DNA from: Branchiostoma belcheri
Taxonomy: Eukaryota; Chordata; Leptocardii; Amphioxiformes; Branchiostomatidae
DNA: 64,000 nucleotides
Direction of reading: 5' to 3'
Assembly: GCF_001625305.1 (NCBI RefSeq)
Contig: NW_017804243.1
Location: forward strand, 1,262,573 to 1,326,572
The notes below the pieces were generated by a model, which was not told where the DNA came from, made no database searches, and saw only the letters and a program-made list of their open reading frames with translations. Of this stretch, positions 37,401-50,600 are shown in pieces (position 1 is the stretch's first letter; each line of letters starts with the position of its first letter). Position numbers and translations under genes: made by a program.

Positions 37401-39015
37401 TCGCCTGACTGCCCATTATCTCATATCGTCACACAAGTTTGTGGTTGGCACAAGGAGAGCATTGCTGACAGAAAATCTGTAGCATTTTGCAAGTGTAAAG
37501 ATGAAAACTAACGCAGTAAAAAATGCAAACAGAAAACCTCCGAAAATATTTTGAGATCTGTAGTAACTGAATCAAATCACAGACCTGTTTAAGGTGATGA
37601 TGTGTCCATCATCCACTCCTCTCTTCCTCATCTGCTGTACAGCCAGCTGGGTACAGAGGGTGGGCGCCAGGATGTTCACCTAGCGGAACAGACAAAACTT
37701 GTACACATGACAACCAATACAACCTTAGGACACAGCAATTTATTACTCCTTGAAGGAGGTCATGACCTCCGGACGGAGTATTGTTGGCAGTTGTTGAATA
37801 GCGGGGGGGAGGGTCCTTCATGCAGATGTGAGGCTAGGTCTTTAAGCCCCGAAAGCTATGACCCATAGGAGCCATGACATCAGCATACAAGTTTAAATAG
37901 TTTATACCAGGAATATAATACAGATACAGAGAATATGGACAAAAGACTCACATCCGTCATCGTCCTGAAATCCTCAAAACTACCAGACAGAAGTGGGGCC
38001 TTTATGGCGAGTCCGGCGTTGTTGATACAGACGTCCACGCCGCCATGTTGGGACTGGATGTCGTCAAACATGGCTCTGATCTCAGCCTCCACTGTCAGGT
38101 CACATTGGACAGGATACAGCTGTCCTGCAGCACCTGTCTGCTGCAGCTCGGCTGCTGTTTCCTGCAGAAAAAATAAAGTGGCGTTTACAACATGCCTCGG
38201 CGATGTGATTCTCTTTTGATGTGAGTCATGATCATTCCAAGGGAAGCCACTAGGTGACCCAAAATCTTATCATTTCTAGATTTAGTCACACCCTACCAAC
38301 TCACCAAGTATGAAACCAATCCATCCAGCTGTTCTTGAGTTATCTTGTTGACAAAATTTAATTCCCTAGGGAATGCATTCGTGGAATTCTTAGAATATTT
38401 TCAACTCAATCGCAGTACTATACCAACGGCTCCACCCCGAGGCGTCGCCAAAAAAGATGCATGCATGTGTACCACCTTGAAGAAACTTTGGTGAAACTAG
38501 GCATAATCTGTGGCGTCACCCTCATCTCACACTGTGCATCTCACTGCAGAAGGTACAACGCACAATCTTTCTCTCCCAGTTCAAATCCAGCCTTGATTCG
38601 AAACAGTTCTAGCCAGCCTATAGCTAATTTTTTTGTCATGATCGTAAGCTTGTTCCCACAAAATTTTTAAGGGGCAAATTTTGCTGGATAGACTAACGGT
38701 TAAAATATGGACTAGTTAGAGTTTGGCTTAATGACATCCCTATCTACATTTTATATCTTTACGATATGTGTTTGACCATCATGAGCGGCAAAATATATAT
38801 GGTTTGTGAATTGAGCAAACTAGACTCTGGGAATTGTGTTGAAACCGAAGTCCATTTGGCCCGGAAGTATGTTCCAGACTTACCCGTATTTTGTCGACGT
38901 CCCGCGCACACCCCACCACCTTCATGCCATGCTGGACCAGTGCACGAGCTGTGGCGTTCCCGATCCCCACAGACGCGCCGGTCACCAGCGCTACACGGCC
39001 TTTCCAACGCTGCAT
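34378..39015 (-). CDS. DHRS11: DHRS11-like short-chain dehydrogenase/reductase, complete gene, 7 exons
   Basis: Seven minus-strand exons (38884-39015, 37952-38161, 37585-37679, 37196-37319, 36027-36119, 35112-35177, 34378-34419) join in phase with GT/AG borders to give 253 residues; vertebrate DHRS11 is about 260. Seen: the N-terminal nucleotide-binding motif TGASVGIG (residues 12-19), NNAG (91-94), a catalytic-type Ser146, YSMTK (159-163) giving the Tyr/Lys pair, and an SPGLVET segment after it. The last exon ends WVRPTEQVF, matching the family's RPTEQV tail. The start is the ATG before QRWKGRVALVTG, which aligns with the human start region. Known of the family: cytosolic NAD(P)H-dependent oxidoreductases; human DHRS11 reduces keto-steroids and other carbonyls. 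Substrate here is unknown. The active site looks intact, so this should be a working gene. No operon-like partner is nearby. Confidence 0.93.
35112..35177 (-). CDS. DHRS11: DHRS11-like exon 6
   Basis: A 66-base exon, acceptor TTCCAG|TGT and donor GAG|GTGAGC. It encodes CLQAKDLADMILYVLGAPPH, matching the human CLKPEDVAEAVIYVLSTP segment. Confidence 0.9.
36027..36119 (-). CDS. DHRS11: DHRS11-like exon 5
   Basis: Acceptor CCACAG|TGC and donor GAA|GTAAGT, phase 0-0, residues 188-218. It carries ISPGLVETEFAIRLH, the loop that follows the SDR active site. Confidence 0.93.
36180..36660. repeat. Degenerate minisatellite in DHRS11-like intron 4
   Basis: Imperfect repeats built on CCATATATGGTGATGATRTTGT. 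Unit length varies from about 45 to 70 bases. Confidence 0.75.
37060..37180. repeat. GTA/TAG trinucleotide microsatellite
   Basis: Interrupted (TAG)n array ending about 15 bases from the exon 4 donor of the DHRS11-like gene. Confidence 0.9.
37196..37319 (-). CDS. DHRS11: DHRS11-like exon 4 (catalytic Tyr/Lys)
   Basis: Acceptor TTGCAG|T and donor ACG|GTCAGT, phase 2 to 0. It encodes SMSGHRLVGS then FYSMTKFAITAMTEGLR. The donor lies next to a GTA/TAG trinucleotide microsatellite. Confidence 0.95.
37585..37679 (-). CDS. DHRS11: DHRS11-like exon 3
   Basis: Acceptor CTAG|GTG and donor AACAG|GTCTG, phase 0 to 2. It encodes VNILAPTLCTQ and DDGHIITLN, leading into the catalytic Ser completed by exon 4. 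Confidence 0.9.
37952..38161 (-). CDS. DHRS11: DHRS11-like exon 2
   Basis: Acceptor CTGCAG|GAA and donor GAT|GTGAGT, phase 0-0, residues 45-114. It contains CDLT, the QSQHGGVDVCINNAG core and LLSGS, all closely matching DHRS11. Confidence 0.94.
38884..39015 (-). CDS. DHRS11: DHRS11-like exon 1 (start codon, Rossmann motif)
   Basis: Starts at ATG and ends CGG|GTAAGT, phase 0. It encodes residues 1-44 with TGASVGIG and the CARDVDKIR segment that aligns with the end of the human cofactor-specificity region. Confidence 0.93.
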
Positions 39016-39241
39016 GTCTCACAAATTATGTGCGGAAACTACGGAAACTACCGCTCGTGACCCAGTTACTAGATGGTTACCGGCTGGCGGCCGTGACCCG
39101 TTGACCTCACAACAGCGCCATCTAGCAGTTTTAATAGATATGGCAACGATGGGGACAAGAGTCGGAAGTTCGGAGCCAAAAGAAATTTTCACCCCAAAAT
39201 CACCATTTATTACACTCTTCAGCCATGTTAATGTTAAATGA

Positions 39242-41440
39242 TATTTCGAGGCAGTTTATGAGAAATGTTACCTCAAACTTGGACCCACAAAACCTTTTCG
39301 TCCCTTTTTTTTACCAGGACTACCACATTTTTACCCTCCCATGCCGTCATACCTCCAGGTGACACAAGGTTCGGATCATTTTAACCTGACAATGGTAAGA
39401 GGACGGACAGAAAGCTTTGCGGTAAACATTTCAATTTGTGCAACGCTATATATGGACTGAATTTTTACGATGATTTTACCATCACGGACTAACTTTCATA
39501 AAAGCACGAAAATCATATGCATAACCCTTGCACTATGCACGTTTCTAAAACACTAATTTATTTTTAAAGTACATCACGATTACAACGGTTATGAATACCT
39601 TGGAATATTTAGAAGCATACAAGTTGATGCAGTTTAATCCATTTTCTGTCGTAGCCTTGGTGACACGTACACATATATTTAATCCATCCATTTCATGCTG
39701 ATTTGCAGTAAGGTACCTCAACAGATTTTATATGCAGTGTGATGCACCTACGTTCAATCATAATCTTCCTTTCCGGGACGTGCTGGTCACGGGATATTGC
39801 TTTTGGTTTAGGGTTCTTAACCTCTGACAGCTGGCTTCGACAGTTGGCTACATTACACCGAACGACATGTTACACCTAACCCTTGGACCTTTTGCAGTAA
39901 TAAACTATATTTTCATCATAAAATAAGTTGCTGGTGGTAATAATAATACAGATATGATTCAGCTTTCTTGAGATTGGCATTGACATAGTAATAAAAATTT
40001 AAGCCTGTAATGTGTCAACATTAACATCGATAAAACACTTAATACATAAAATACACAGAGCAGATAATACTGCAAAGATTCAAAATACGATTTATGTTTA
40101 CTTAAAAGGCTCTAAACACAGACGAAATATATTATGACCTGAACGTATGAACTTGCTTTGTAAATTAGCCAATTTCCTCTCTTCAAATCTTCTGCGATGT
40201 CCATTTATCGATTTCCGTTATGTCAACAGAGTTGTGGCCAAACTAAAAATATGATGCAAACTGTATAAGTTATGGTTATTAAGTATTCACAAGACAACTC
40301 TCAATTAGAAATAAATGCCATCAGTTTTAACATTCTCTTAAGTATACTTTTCTGTTTCTATGTACATGGTATTTGCTCATAACGGTTTTGTAAAATTAGC
40401 ATTTGCGTACAGTCTTGTTAGGTGTAGCACTAGTGTTAGCACTAGGAGTAACTGATCTCGACCTCCCTACATTCTAAAGGTTAAATGGCAAGAGCAAGAT
40501 ATACCACTATTCATCGTATCATTCAATATATGTATATTTGCGGAGCACAACAATTGTTGTTCTGCACATACAGTACCATCTATAGAGCACTCTGTATAGG
40601 CACTATTTGGGGGTAAGTATTTCTCGTGCAACGCATCACACCGCAGCGAAACGCAACAAATGCGGAAGTAACTATGCCACTGTAGGGTAAAAACATTTGG
40701 GGGCTATGATCTAATTAAGACATGAAATTATTGAAAATATTGTGCCAGGAATGCCAACAGGACAAGGGTTAATCCAGCTCGTCAGTTTTCATTTCCTTCA
40801 TGCTTGTCATAATGCTTATCCCATTGTTCAGTGTGCACTGACTGCCGAGGTTCTTGATTGTATCACATCCAGCCTGCAAAATATTAACATTCAGTTATGT
40901 TGTAAAGATATATGCGTAAAAGAAAATTTCAAATGGTTTTATTTGCGCTTTTTGGCTGTGTTATAGAAATTGTACTATAGAAGTGTGTTACCATATATGA
41001 GTCATCAGAATGGCATGCAGAGCAAGCAACCAATAGGTATGCAGCTTTCCTCTATTCTTCTTTCTGATTGGATGTTGGGATTATTTGGTTAACCCAATTA
41101 GCACCTGTACAAAGCCATGCCATGCGTAGATAGATGGTATGATGACCTGCATTCAAGTGTTTTGGTATGTCAAGCATTCCTGCTCCAGCATTGATTTTTC
41201 CTTTATCTTGAAAATCAACTGTTTGCATTATGCAATTAAAAATCCTAACCAATAATGTAGGGGATAGCTATCCAACTGTTGTCACTTCATACTATAGTTA
41301 ATTTTTTCCCTTGTATTTCTCCTTCTTTCCCTGCCATGTTGTGAATGTGGTGAAGCCATGCTGAATTTGCTCCAAATCAAATGTCGGCCTTTCTAGTTTT
41401 TTGTCCATTTTTGCAGAGGTTAAAATGGTAAAAAAGCAAC
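39242..41440. other. Intergenic, no supported gene
   Basis: AT-rich, with a LINE-tail remnant near 39838-39895 (GGCTACATTACACCGAACG). It separates the 3' end of the SUEL-Vps62 gene from the 5' end of the DHRS11-like gene. Confidence 0.5.
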
Positions 41441-41447
41441 ACTCCCT

Positions 41448-41659
41448 TTAACCCCATTTTACCTCTTTGTTACCCCAGCGTCCCTTGAAGTTCATCCATG
41501 TCCAGGACCCGGTGTAACCTCCGTCTGGCCGGTACATGGTGGAGGTTACGTTCTTCCACGTGTCCCATGCCGTCCCCTTATTGGTCTCGTCCTGCTGTTT
41601 GTCCCTCAGGATTGTCATGTGTTTGTGGGTGCCAGAGCATGGCCACAGCTTGTGACCGC
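41448..41659 (-). CDS. Vps62-like domain, exon 10 (putative end)
   Basis: Acceptor TTTCAG|GCG, read through to TAA. It encodes GGHKLWPCSGTH, TAWDTWKNV and WTWMNFKGRWGN, the family's C-terminal landmarks. The family usually continues past RWGN, so GAG|GTAAAA may be a donor to an exon not recognised here. Confidence 0.8.
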
Positions 41660-44600
41660 CTGAAATGGTAAAAGAAGACATGGATTATTGAGATCCTTCA
41701 CCCCTCTCAAGAAATGGTATTGTTCAGTGCCCAAAATCCTTACAGTGTCTTGAGAGGGGTGGAGGAAGCCATATACACCAGGGCCCATCGCCCTTCATTG
41801 AACCGCGACGGGGGCCGACATCGTCTACCTTTGACCCAGTGTTGACGTCACACTTCAAGCCACGTGACAAGCTTCACTGGGCCAGTGTACTGAAGAAGAC
41901 CAGAGTGACTGGTCGAAAGCTGTAGGTGAGAGAGTTTTTTTGTGTGTAGGACCAAAAGTTTCAACTTTAATTATAAACTCTGATAAATCCGAGAAGCACC
42001 CAAGGGAAACATATTAAAATAATATTTGGTATAGTTTTATAATTACAATATAGTTGTCAACAAACATCGTGTTCACTTTCCCTTGGGTGCTTTTTGATAC
42101 ATTTTGGTTTTCTGATGCACAAGCAGCGTCGTATCATGAGTCAATAGTGTTTGCAGAGAAGCACTGTAGTTTGGTGAAGTTAGGGTAACCGTTGTATTTG
42201 CAGTGAAAAGTTGCAGCACTGTCAAAAGCAACATGACAAAGTTTACCCGCTTGATGCTTACAGTCGACTACCTGGAATGTGGAATGTGCAATGCAAGGAA
42301 ACCTGGGATGGTTTCACATCCCTCCTTGCAGGCTAGACATTTTATTGTATTACGATAAAGAGTGAAAACGGTTACCGTAAGCTGAATACAGAATGGGATG
42401 TGTCCCCTCAGTCAGTACAATATCGTCATCCTTCCTGTATGTCTGCGATGCGCCCTCCCAGGTGTATATACCTGGCCAAACAAGTAACAGGTCAACATCA
42501 GCATGCATAAAATATGTTAATGTTGACTTTGTAGAGTCATTTGCATAAGAATAACTGGAGATCCCAGAACTCAAACAGTTCATAACTCCAGGTCATCCAC
42601 AAGGAGGCCCATATTTGACCTTCACCTTCGTCTTTCTAAGACTTACCAACACACCAAATATCATCACAATCCATAAAGGCGTTATGAACTTATGCTGACT
42701 ACAAATGTGCGGAAACACAAATACACACACAGACACATACACACACAGGCGCACCAAAAACAATACCTCCATTTTTCATAGAGGTAAAAACTGCTGTGTT
42801 ACGCTTAAAGGCGGTTTACCGGTTATGCGAAACAAGAAACAAACCAACATGCTCTTGGACTTGACAACTCCAGGTACCTGCAGATTTGTGTGGAGAATGA
42901 ACATAGATGCTGCTTGGATATTTTCCCACCAGACGAATAGTCATGTGTTCCCAGTCACCCACGCGATGCCCGAAAGTCTTGTATTTTCCGGCGCAAGCAT
43001 TAAAAACCTTTATCCTGAATCCTGTTGAAGATTAAGTCCAAAACAATAATCAGTTTCATCTTTCTTAGCCTATCAATAATAATCCGTCAAACCATCCACA
43101 CGATACATAAATATTTGAATAATGAAAATTCACAGTTTTTTATTCATCAAAACATCAAAACCTAACAAGAACAAGTGTGACGCTACACTCAATTGCAAGT
43201 TTATAACTTATATTAACAGCGCCACAAAACAAAAAAGGACAATTAACATCTGAATACACTAAGTTGACATATCTGTGCGCCGCAGTCCACCCCGAGACAT
43301 TAAAAAATGCTAATGCTAACAAAGTTATTGGAAAAACAAGATTACGTGTTAACCTCCTACATCTCATTGACGGAAACACATCCGCCAATCAGAGCTAGAA
43401 GGAGAATTTAGGCCCATTAACACATGTAGTATTTGGACTTCTATACCTAATTGACTGTTAGAAACAGTCAAGCAGAGCTAGAAGCGCTTGGTATCTCCTA
43501 TGTAAGTCTGAGTGAGTTGCATCGTTTTAAAGTTGCACATAGAGGGTAACAACGTAGAGCCTCTAAGAATAAAGTGTATTCACACTGTTGATTCCATATC
43601 GTGTACACGGAGACCTACCGACGCAGACTTTCTTCCCCAAGTTGTACGGGAAGAACATCCAGTAGAAGATGTCTGTAGTGATCGAGTTGACCCTCTTTAT
43701 AACAGCGTAAACGGGAGGTTGCCTGGTGGGTCCGATCTGTTCTCCACTGAAGAAAGGCAGCGTGGAGTCGGGATGCGGCAGGGGTTGGGCGGTGCTCATG
43801 TAACAAGCCTCGGTACAGTTGGGCAGGGTAGACGGCGTGCTGGAATATACCCTGCCACCATCGTGCACCTTGACGTTACGAAGATGAAAGTCGATGCTGG
43901 AAGGGTTGAACTTCTCGCCTTTCGCCAGCCACACTTTTGGTGCGTGCTTGCGCACTAGTGCTCCCAGCTGGTCATTTGTGACAGGAATCACTGTAGTGGT
44001 ATATAAATTAACAAAGGTATATGTATAGGACTGATCAAACCTGTAACATATGTAATTGAGCTTTGTGTAAAAATACAATAATTCCATATTGATAACTACC
44101 GGGAATTTTATACTTAACAGAAGAAGAACTTGGTTCCAAGGCAATTGTAGCGGGTACAACGTATGACAACATAATCGTACATGTATAGTTGGTATTGTTA
44201 ACATTTAACAGTTCTAAGAGGTAGCAGTTCCAACAGTTCTAAGAAGCTATAATAATTTTATAAAAAAACAATTAAGATACTCTATATTATTATACTACTC
44301 CTGCTATAGTAATAATAAAATAATATATATATAGTGAGGAATGTATGTCGGTCTTCATCATAGGTTGGGAAATCTATTATAAAATGGAACTCGTTTCCAA
44401 TGTCTTTATGGCACGTGGAACACGGGCTCTCATTGGCTGGTGTGTTGTACTGGAAACCCTTTTCAATTCGTAAAGAGTGGCCGCTAATCCTTTTGTTCTG
44501 TTATGCTACTAACTGATTTGTTTTGGAATCGTGAAATATATTTTTTCACACAGAAATGTGTTTTGAGTTTGAAATAGGTTTTGGGAAGGTTTAATTTGGC

Positions 44601-47600
44601 ATATTTGTAAGGTATAGCAATCTTTGCGGAGAGAAGACTGTCGTTGGGCTTAAAATATGATTAAGCATAATCTATTACAAGCATTTACGATTTGTAGTCG
44701 TAAAGGTTAATTTCCTTTTGGCGAAGATATGAGATCCCGGAACTCCAGTTTCTTTAGATGTGCATTATAGCTATTCCCATGATGAAGAACGGAAAGTTCG
44801 TTTTACATACTTTTATAAAGAGATGTAACGGAAGCGTTAACTCTATCTGCTAACCTTTGACACAGTGATATGTTGCCTCCAAGTACTTCTGAGTCCCAAA
44901 GCAGGGATCACCGAAAAAAAGAGAATTTGCGCTCACGGAGCACTGTTGGTATCCCTCACAGGCGCCCTTCATGACGGCCAGGCTGTTGGCTGCGCGACAG
45001 TTGGTGTCGCACGTAGTACAGGGACAGAAGATGGAGGTGGTCGTCCGTCCGAAGTTGGCGTGGTCGATTGATAAAGCCTCTCCCTCTGGGCATGACAGGT
45101 ACAAGGATGTCCTCCAGCAGGCAAATTTGGTCTCTGTATCGAACGAATGAATGAATGAATGAACTTTTATTTACGTGTCTTGCGACTTTTGTCGCCCAGC
45201 CCATATGGGCTTACATGTATAAGACACCAAAACATAAACATGAACATAAACATACTATTACGTACAGAAATCATAGAAACATAAATCCAAATCCGTATCA
45301 GTTTACCATGGAAAAAATTATGGTTTATTTTCTACAGATAATGATACACACTGTTGTATTCTCAAGTAGGACTACTTTACTCATTAGGCATTTTTGTATG
45401 TGACTTGTAAGTCCCTTGGCACCACCACACTGTGACACAGATCATGTATCACTCCGCGTAACTACACATGTGAGCACAGAATAAGGATCTGGAGTCGACA
45501 TTTAATTAGTGTTTGTCTCTCGTACTAGACATCACAACATGGTGGCATCGGTGGGATATAGATCTGTGTCACACACCGATCATCATTCCAAATCATTGCT
45601 TGCTACAGGATAGCATACCTCGTATATGGAAGTGTAAATGGTGTATTTAATGGGAAAAACATGGGAGTCATGAATGCGCTTTCGCCGGCGATTTCGTGAT
45701 GGCTTACACGAACGCTCCGCCATAAAGCTATGCACCAGACGCCCAAGACAGGCGAAGAGACTTTAAGTTTCAAGTCAAGCGGATCGATTTTATATCTCAC
45801 CTTTCTTTATCGTTAGCGTACTTTGCTTATCAGTCTTCTGGGTTTCCAACCATGTTTCCACGTTGGTCATTGGTGACTAGATATAGAAAAAATAAAAAGC
45901 ATATGTTCATCCTGATTTATGATATATTAGATATAGGCCCTTTTGACAATCTTTAATAGGTAAGAAAAGGCTTATAACAAATTAGAAACAGTGAATGAAA
46001 TCAAAGGCACAAAGGACGATGAATTTTGACCACTAATTCTGACAGCCTCTTCGGAAGATTTTTAGACGTTCATGTTTAGCCTTTATCCTTTGTCTGATCT
46101 TTGACCTTCTGTGATGTGATCTTTCCTACCAATGTGCTATTAAACCTATTTTGTGCGTAGCGACAGAATGCTCGACTCGGAACCAAAAGGTTCTGGGTTC
46201 GAGTCCTGACATGCCACCGATCTTGTGCCCTTGGGACCGAAGGGCACTTTATACGACTTTCCTCACTTCGCTCAGGTGACAAATGAGTATTGTCCCGTGT
46301 GTTGTTGGCGGCATTAATATAAGTTAAAAAACTTGAGTGCCGTCACCACGTCTTGTGATAATATGTTAGGATATATATATATATAAAACAGATACACAAT
46401 ACCCTGGTACCCGCTTATATGTCTAGATATGTCAATTGCAAGATATGTATGTCTCTCATCAGACCCAAGGACCTGGCAGTGTAGTGTACATATATGGCAG
46501 TGTAGTTGTCACCTGTGGGAGTACAGTTGTCACCACTGGCAGTGTAGCTGTTGCATTTGCCAGAGAATCTGTTGTCGATGTACTAGTGGCCCATGCAGTT
46601 GAGTTGGATAGAGATGTTTCATCGATCAAGTGCTGAGTCGAAAAAAAAGGCAAACAAAAATGCAAAAACAACTTCAATAACCCAGGCGTAGCTTCATAGT
46701 CTTAGTGATTTTGAGAGTTTTACTCAAAGTAAGTGCAACATATCTCTACCTATTGCCGGGCACTACCTATTGTGGTCCACTTTGGGTCATGCACAAATAT
46801 TCTCATGAGCAATAAGGTTAGGCACGACATAGAAATGATTTTAAGCCATGATCAGAAGAAGTGCATAAAATAAGAAATTTCTTATGCCGTCACAATAGGT
46901 TAGCTGTAAATTTACAATTGTAAGCTGTAATTCTCATTTGCAACAATGCAATCATTTTTTATCAAATCGTAAAATCCGTCTTTATTCAGGGAGTAATTTT
47001 TTTATGATTCAGGGTGTAAAATTTCAAGAAAAGGCAAAAGACGAAGGTCAAGGTAAAATTTAAAAAAAATTTGAAGAAAAGACAGGATACTAACGGAATG
47101 AAGTTTGGCTTCGTTCTCCGGTTTGATGAAACCAATGAGATTCACGACGCCGGCAACCCCAACAGTAACAGTAACAAGGATGATGGCGCCACGCAGTAGA
47201 TAGGAACAGAGCAGGGGCGGCAAGAAACAACTCTTCGATGAATCTATAAAAAGTTAGAACGGTTTAGTACTTGTCTATAAAGAAATCGTAAGCATCACAA
47301 TCATTAGCCTCTACGAGGCTTCGGGAGGTGGCTGGAAAGAGTAGAAATGGACCCAGTAGAGAGATAGCATGCCAGGGGAGTTGGTCTGCTGTTCTCTCTG
47401 TATTTGGCCGATTTCCACTTTCCAGCCGCCTCCCGAAGCCTGGTAGAGGCTACGCAATCATTATCACATACCTAGCCGCCACGTAGTGAAAAACTTCACA
47501 GCAAAGATGGCGCATCCCCCTGGCCGCATGACGTCAGTGCCAGTGGCCATGATTATGCCATCTTTGCTTATTGAAGGTCGCATTGTATTTCTGGACGAAC

Positions 47601-50600
47601 ATCGTAGGCACAAAGTAGTGCGGCACATTATTTGAAAAATTAAGATGCAGAGGTTCTTCCGTACGAGACAGCGAGTTAAAAACAGTGCTGAGTTGTAATT
47701 TCAAAGGAATGCATAATGTTTTAGACCGTATAATTTGAATTAGGATATTTGTTCGGCCGGGGTCGATTCTGGAGTCTGGATCCTGTTACCGCCTACGACT
47801 GTGCATCGGGTGCAGTTCACATGGTCCCCGCAAAGAGCCATATAAAGCTGGGTTTTACATGTACATATGCAAGAATTCTCACGTATTTAGTTGGCTGTAC
47901 CCTAAACTCAAGCATACTGTTTTTTAACTTGCGCACCCTTCTGTAAATTTTACACAGTCGAACCTTCTCACTTTGGGCTCATTAACTTTGGAATCCCCCT
48001 AGGCTATAGGGCAAAACGTGTGTTCTGTTAGCTATATAATTCATCTTTTTTGGTAGTTTCCTTGGCAGGTACAAAATGTACCTTTATCTTGTACCCCAGA
48101 CGAGTAGGTCGTGTTCGTATGCATGCAGTCATCCCTCTTCCTCTGACTGGGTAGTTTGGTGTCTTTCTCAGTTGGTTGTCCACCATTTTGTTTGACCGTA
48201 TCTGGCTTCTGTTGATTCTCGATGTCATCTTCGTTGATTGAGTGGTACACTTGGCTGTCATTGTCGCCTGGATCAATGCATTCGGTGTCAGGTCCTCCAT
48301 CTTTAGTAAAAATTGCCGGTCGTTCTGTGTAAAATAAGAAATGGAAGATTTCAGATTTCCTAAGAAATGGAAAGGTTGAAACAGTGGAGGCCTGGAAGGG
48401 ATTGTATGATGTAATCTAATCGGGTATTATAAAACATTCTTAATTAATTCTTGTTATGGACTATGCAATTTTGCTGTTGTGTATATGTTTTTGTATGGGG
48501 GAAGGCAACTTGTAAAGGGCCGTATGCACCTGTTTTGCCCTCCCTTTCACTTTGTGAAAAATCAAAATAAACAAATAAACAAATTCTGAATTAGGTACTC
48601 CACATGCCACCGACTTAGTCCCATCCGACGTCACCTTCAGACTTGTCCTTCATGCGAATCGTCAAATTCAGCACCCACCATTCAAAATCCCTTGGTCAAA
48701 GAGTTGTGCATATTAAAGTTTCTTAATGATCAATAATGCAAAGAAATCCTAACATTCTGTACCATTCAGAGAATATTAATTTATCAATAACAAGTTTTGA
48801 TTTATACGAAGCAGGACAACACAACTTTTCATTGGAATTGATGATAGTCGTTGAATTTAAAATAGCGCACCAAAATGTAAAATCAATGTAGTTTTATTCC
48901 ATGTACGTCAATAATGATGCTAGAAATCAAACAACAGTTAGAAAGGTGACTGATGCCGAATATATTGCCTTCATTATATTACAAGGACAGGGGACTGTAC
49001 GAGCGACCTGCATAGACATAGGTGTGACAGGAGGTGAAATAAAAAAAAAAGATTCCCAGAAAATCAACGTCCCGTGCAGCTCCGAGGTATCCCAACATGT
49101 ACACATACAGTGTTCGAAAAACCACGTGTCTATTAGCGTTCTTAATTTGAGATTCTGAACAAGACCTCTTTGGAAGAGGTGCAAGAGGTGGTTTACTGTA
49201 AAGCATGATTTTTTCGTGGTACTGCTATATTCGCGGCCGCGGTTGTCGCGAACTTTCTGTCTTCGTCATCCACCGCCACCGCAAATATATAGTTCCGCGA
49301 CGATGTACATTTTTTCTCAGACCGCGAAATCTTGCTACCGCAAATGTAAAGTGATTTACAGTATATCAAAGTCAACCGACTGGCCTTGAAGGTAATAGAA
49401 CACAGTTTTCCCCTATGGTGATTTCTATAGTTAAGTACCCCAAGATGACTCACGCGGTACAATTTACAGGTTGAACGTGTAACACAAATATGTTTGAATA
49501 TGTTTGAGTAGAAGGTAAAAAGTACAAAATATCTAGAACCAAAAAATTCGGTCGGCGTATCTGCTTGTGACGTACATGTACACTTTGAAATCGCCCTCTA
49601 CGGAGGTAAAATGAACTGCAGCCGACTCACCAGGAAAGCTTCTGGCTGACGCTCACATTGCTTTCCACCCAGTCTGCAAGAATATTAGCTGTACTATTTA
49701 CTATACTCGCGTAATAGACCCAAGGGTCGCCCATTAATTCTACTTTTTACAGGCTAGTACGGGTTGAGAATTCTACATTTTTTCTAAAACAGCGATCTAT
49801 TTGACAGCACAAAAAGGAATGAGTCGTACAGTTCTGAAAACTACCGGCCTTACAAAAGCCGCCCTCTTCACTTAACTGATCGACATCCCTCCCACGCAAG
49901 ATTGCACAATCACTACGATGATTATTTTTGTGTGTAGAGGCACACGCTCTCTTAAAGTTTCCTTTGAAAAAAAAAATCAAAGGATTTGGGGCGCCATCAA
50001 GGCATATATTAGTTGCAATGAAATGAATAAGAATTAGGGTTTTTCTTTTTTCTCACAGACTAATTATTTAAAGGTGAAGGAGTATTTCTTCGTAGTAAAG
50101 CTTTGGATTGAATTCGGGAGAACTCATATTCATATTAACCCTCAAACCACCGTATGGGATCAAAACTGACCCAGGCGTATATAAAAGTATGCCATTTTGA
50201 CATGCCTTGTCGAAAACAAAATTCATTTTATGAGTTTGTTCAATTTGTATATATGTCTTATAACTTCTCATACGTTTTTGCTGAGATTGAAACATTGTTG
50301 ATTGAGTTATCCATGAAAGTTTATGCGTGGTCCAGTGGGGTCAAAACTGACCCCAGCATTTTCAACACGTCAATATTTCTTCCAGGTAACTTGTTTCATC
50401 GGCATGGCTGCCTGTAGGCATCTTGTGTGAGGTGCAGAAATTATAATAATGAGCAGAAATTATTCACACCTAATTATGTCAAATTGTTCGTCATAGATCA
50501 ACGAAACTAAACATAATACTTAAAAATCTAAAAAAAAAGTCACAAAAAATATACTCGTTCAAAACAATATCATGGGGTCAATTTTGACCCCTTACAGTAA

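Noticed and set aside
43512..43958. Plus-strand open frame of about 148 codons
   Set aside because: Antisense shadow of Vps62-like exon 7, which has landmarks and correct borders on the minus strand.
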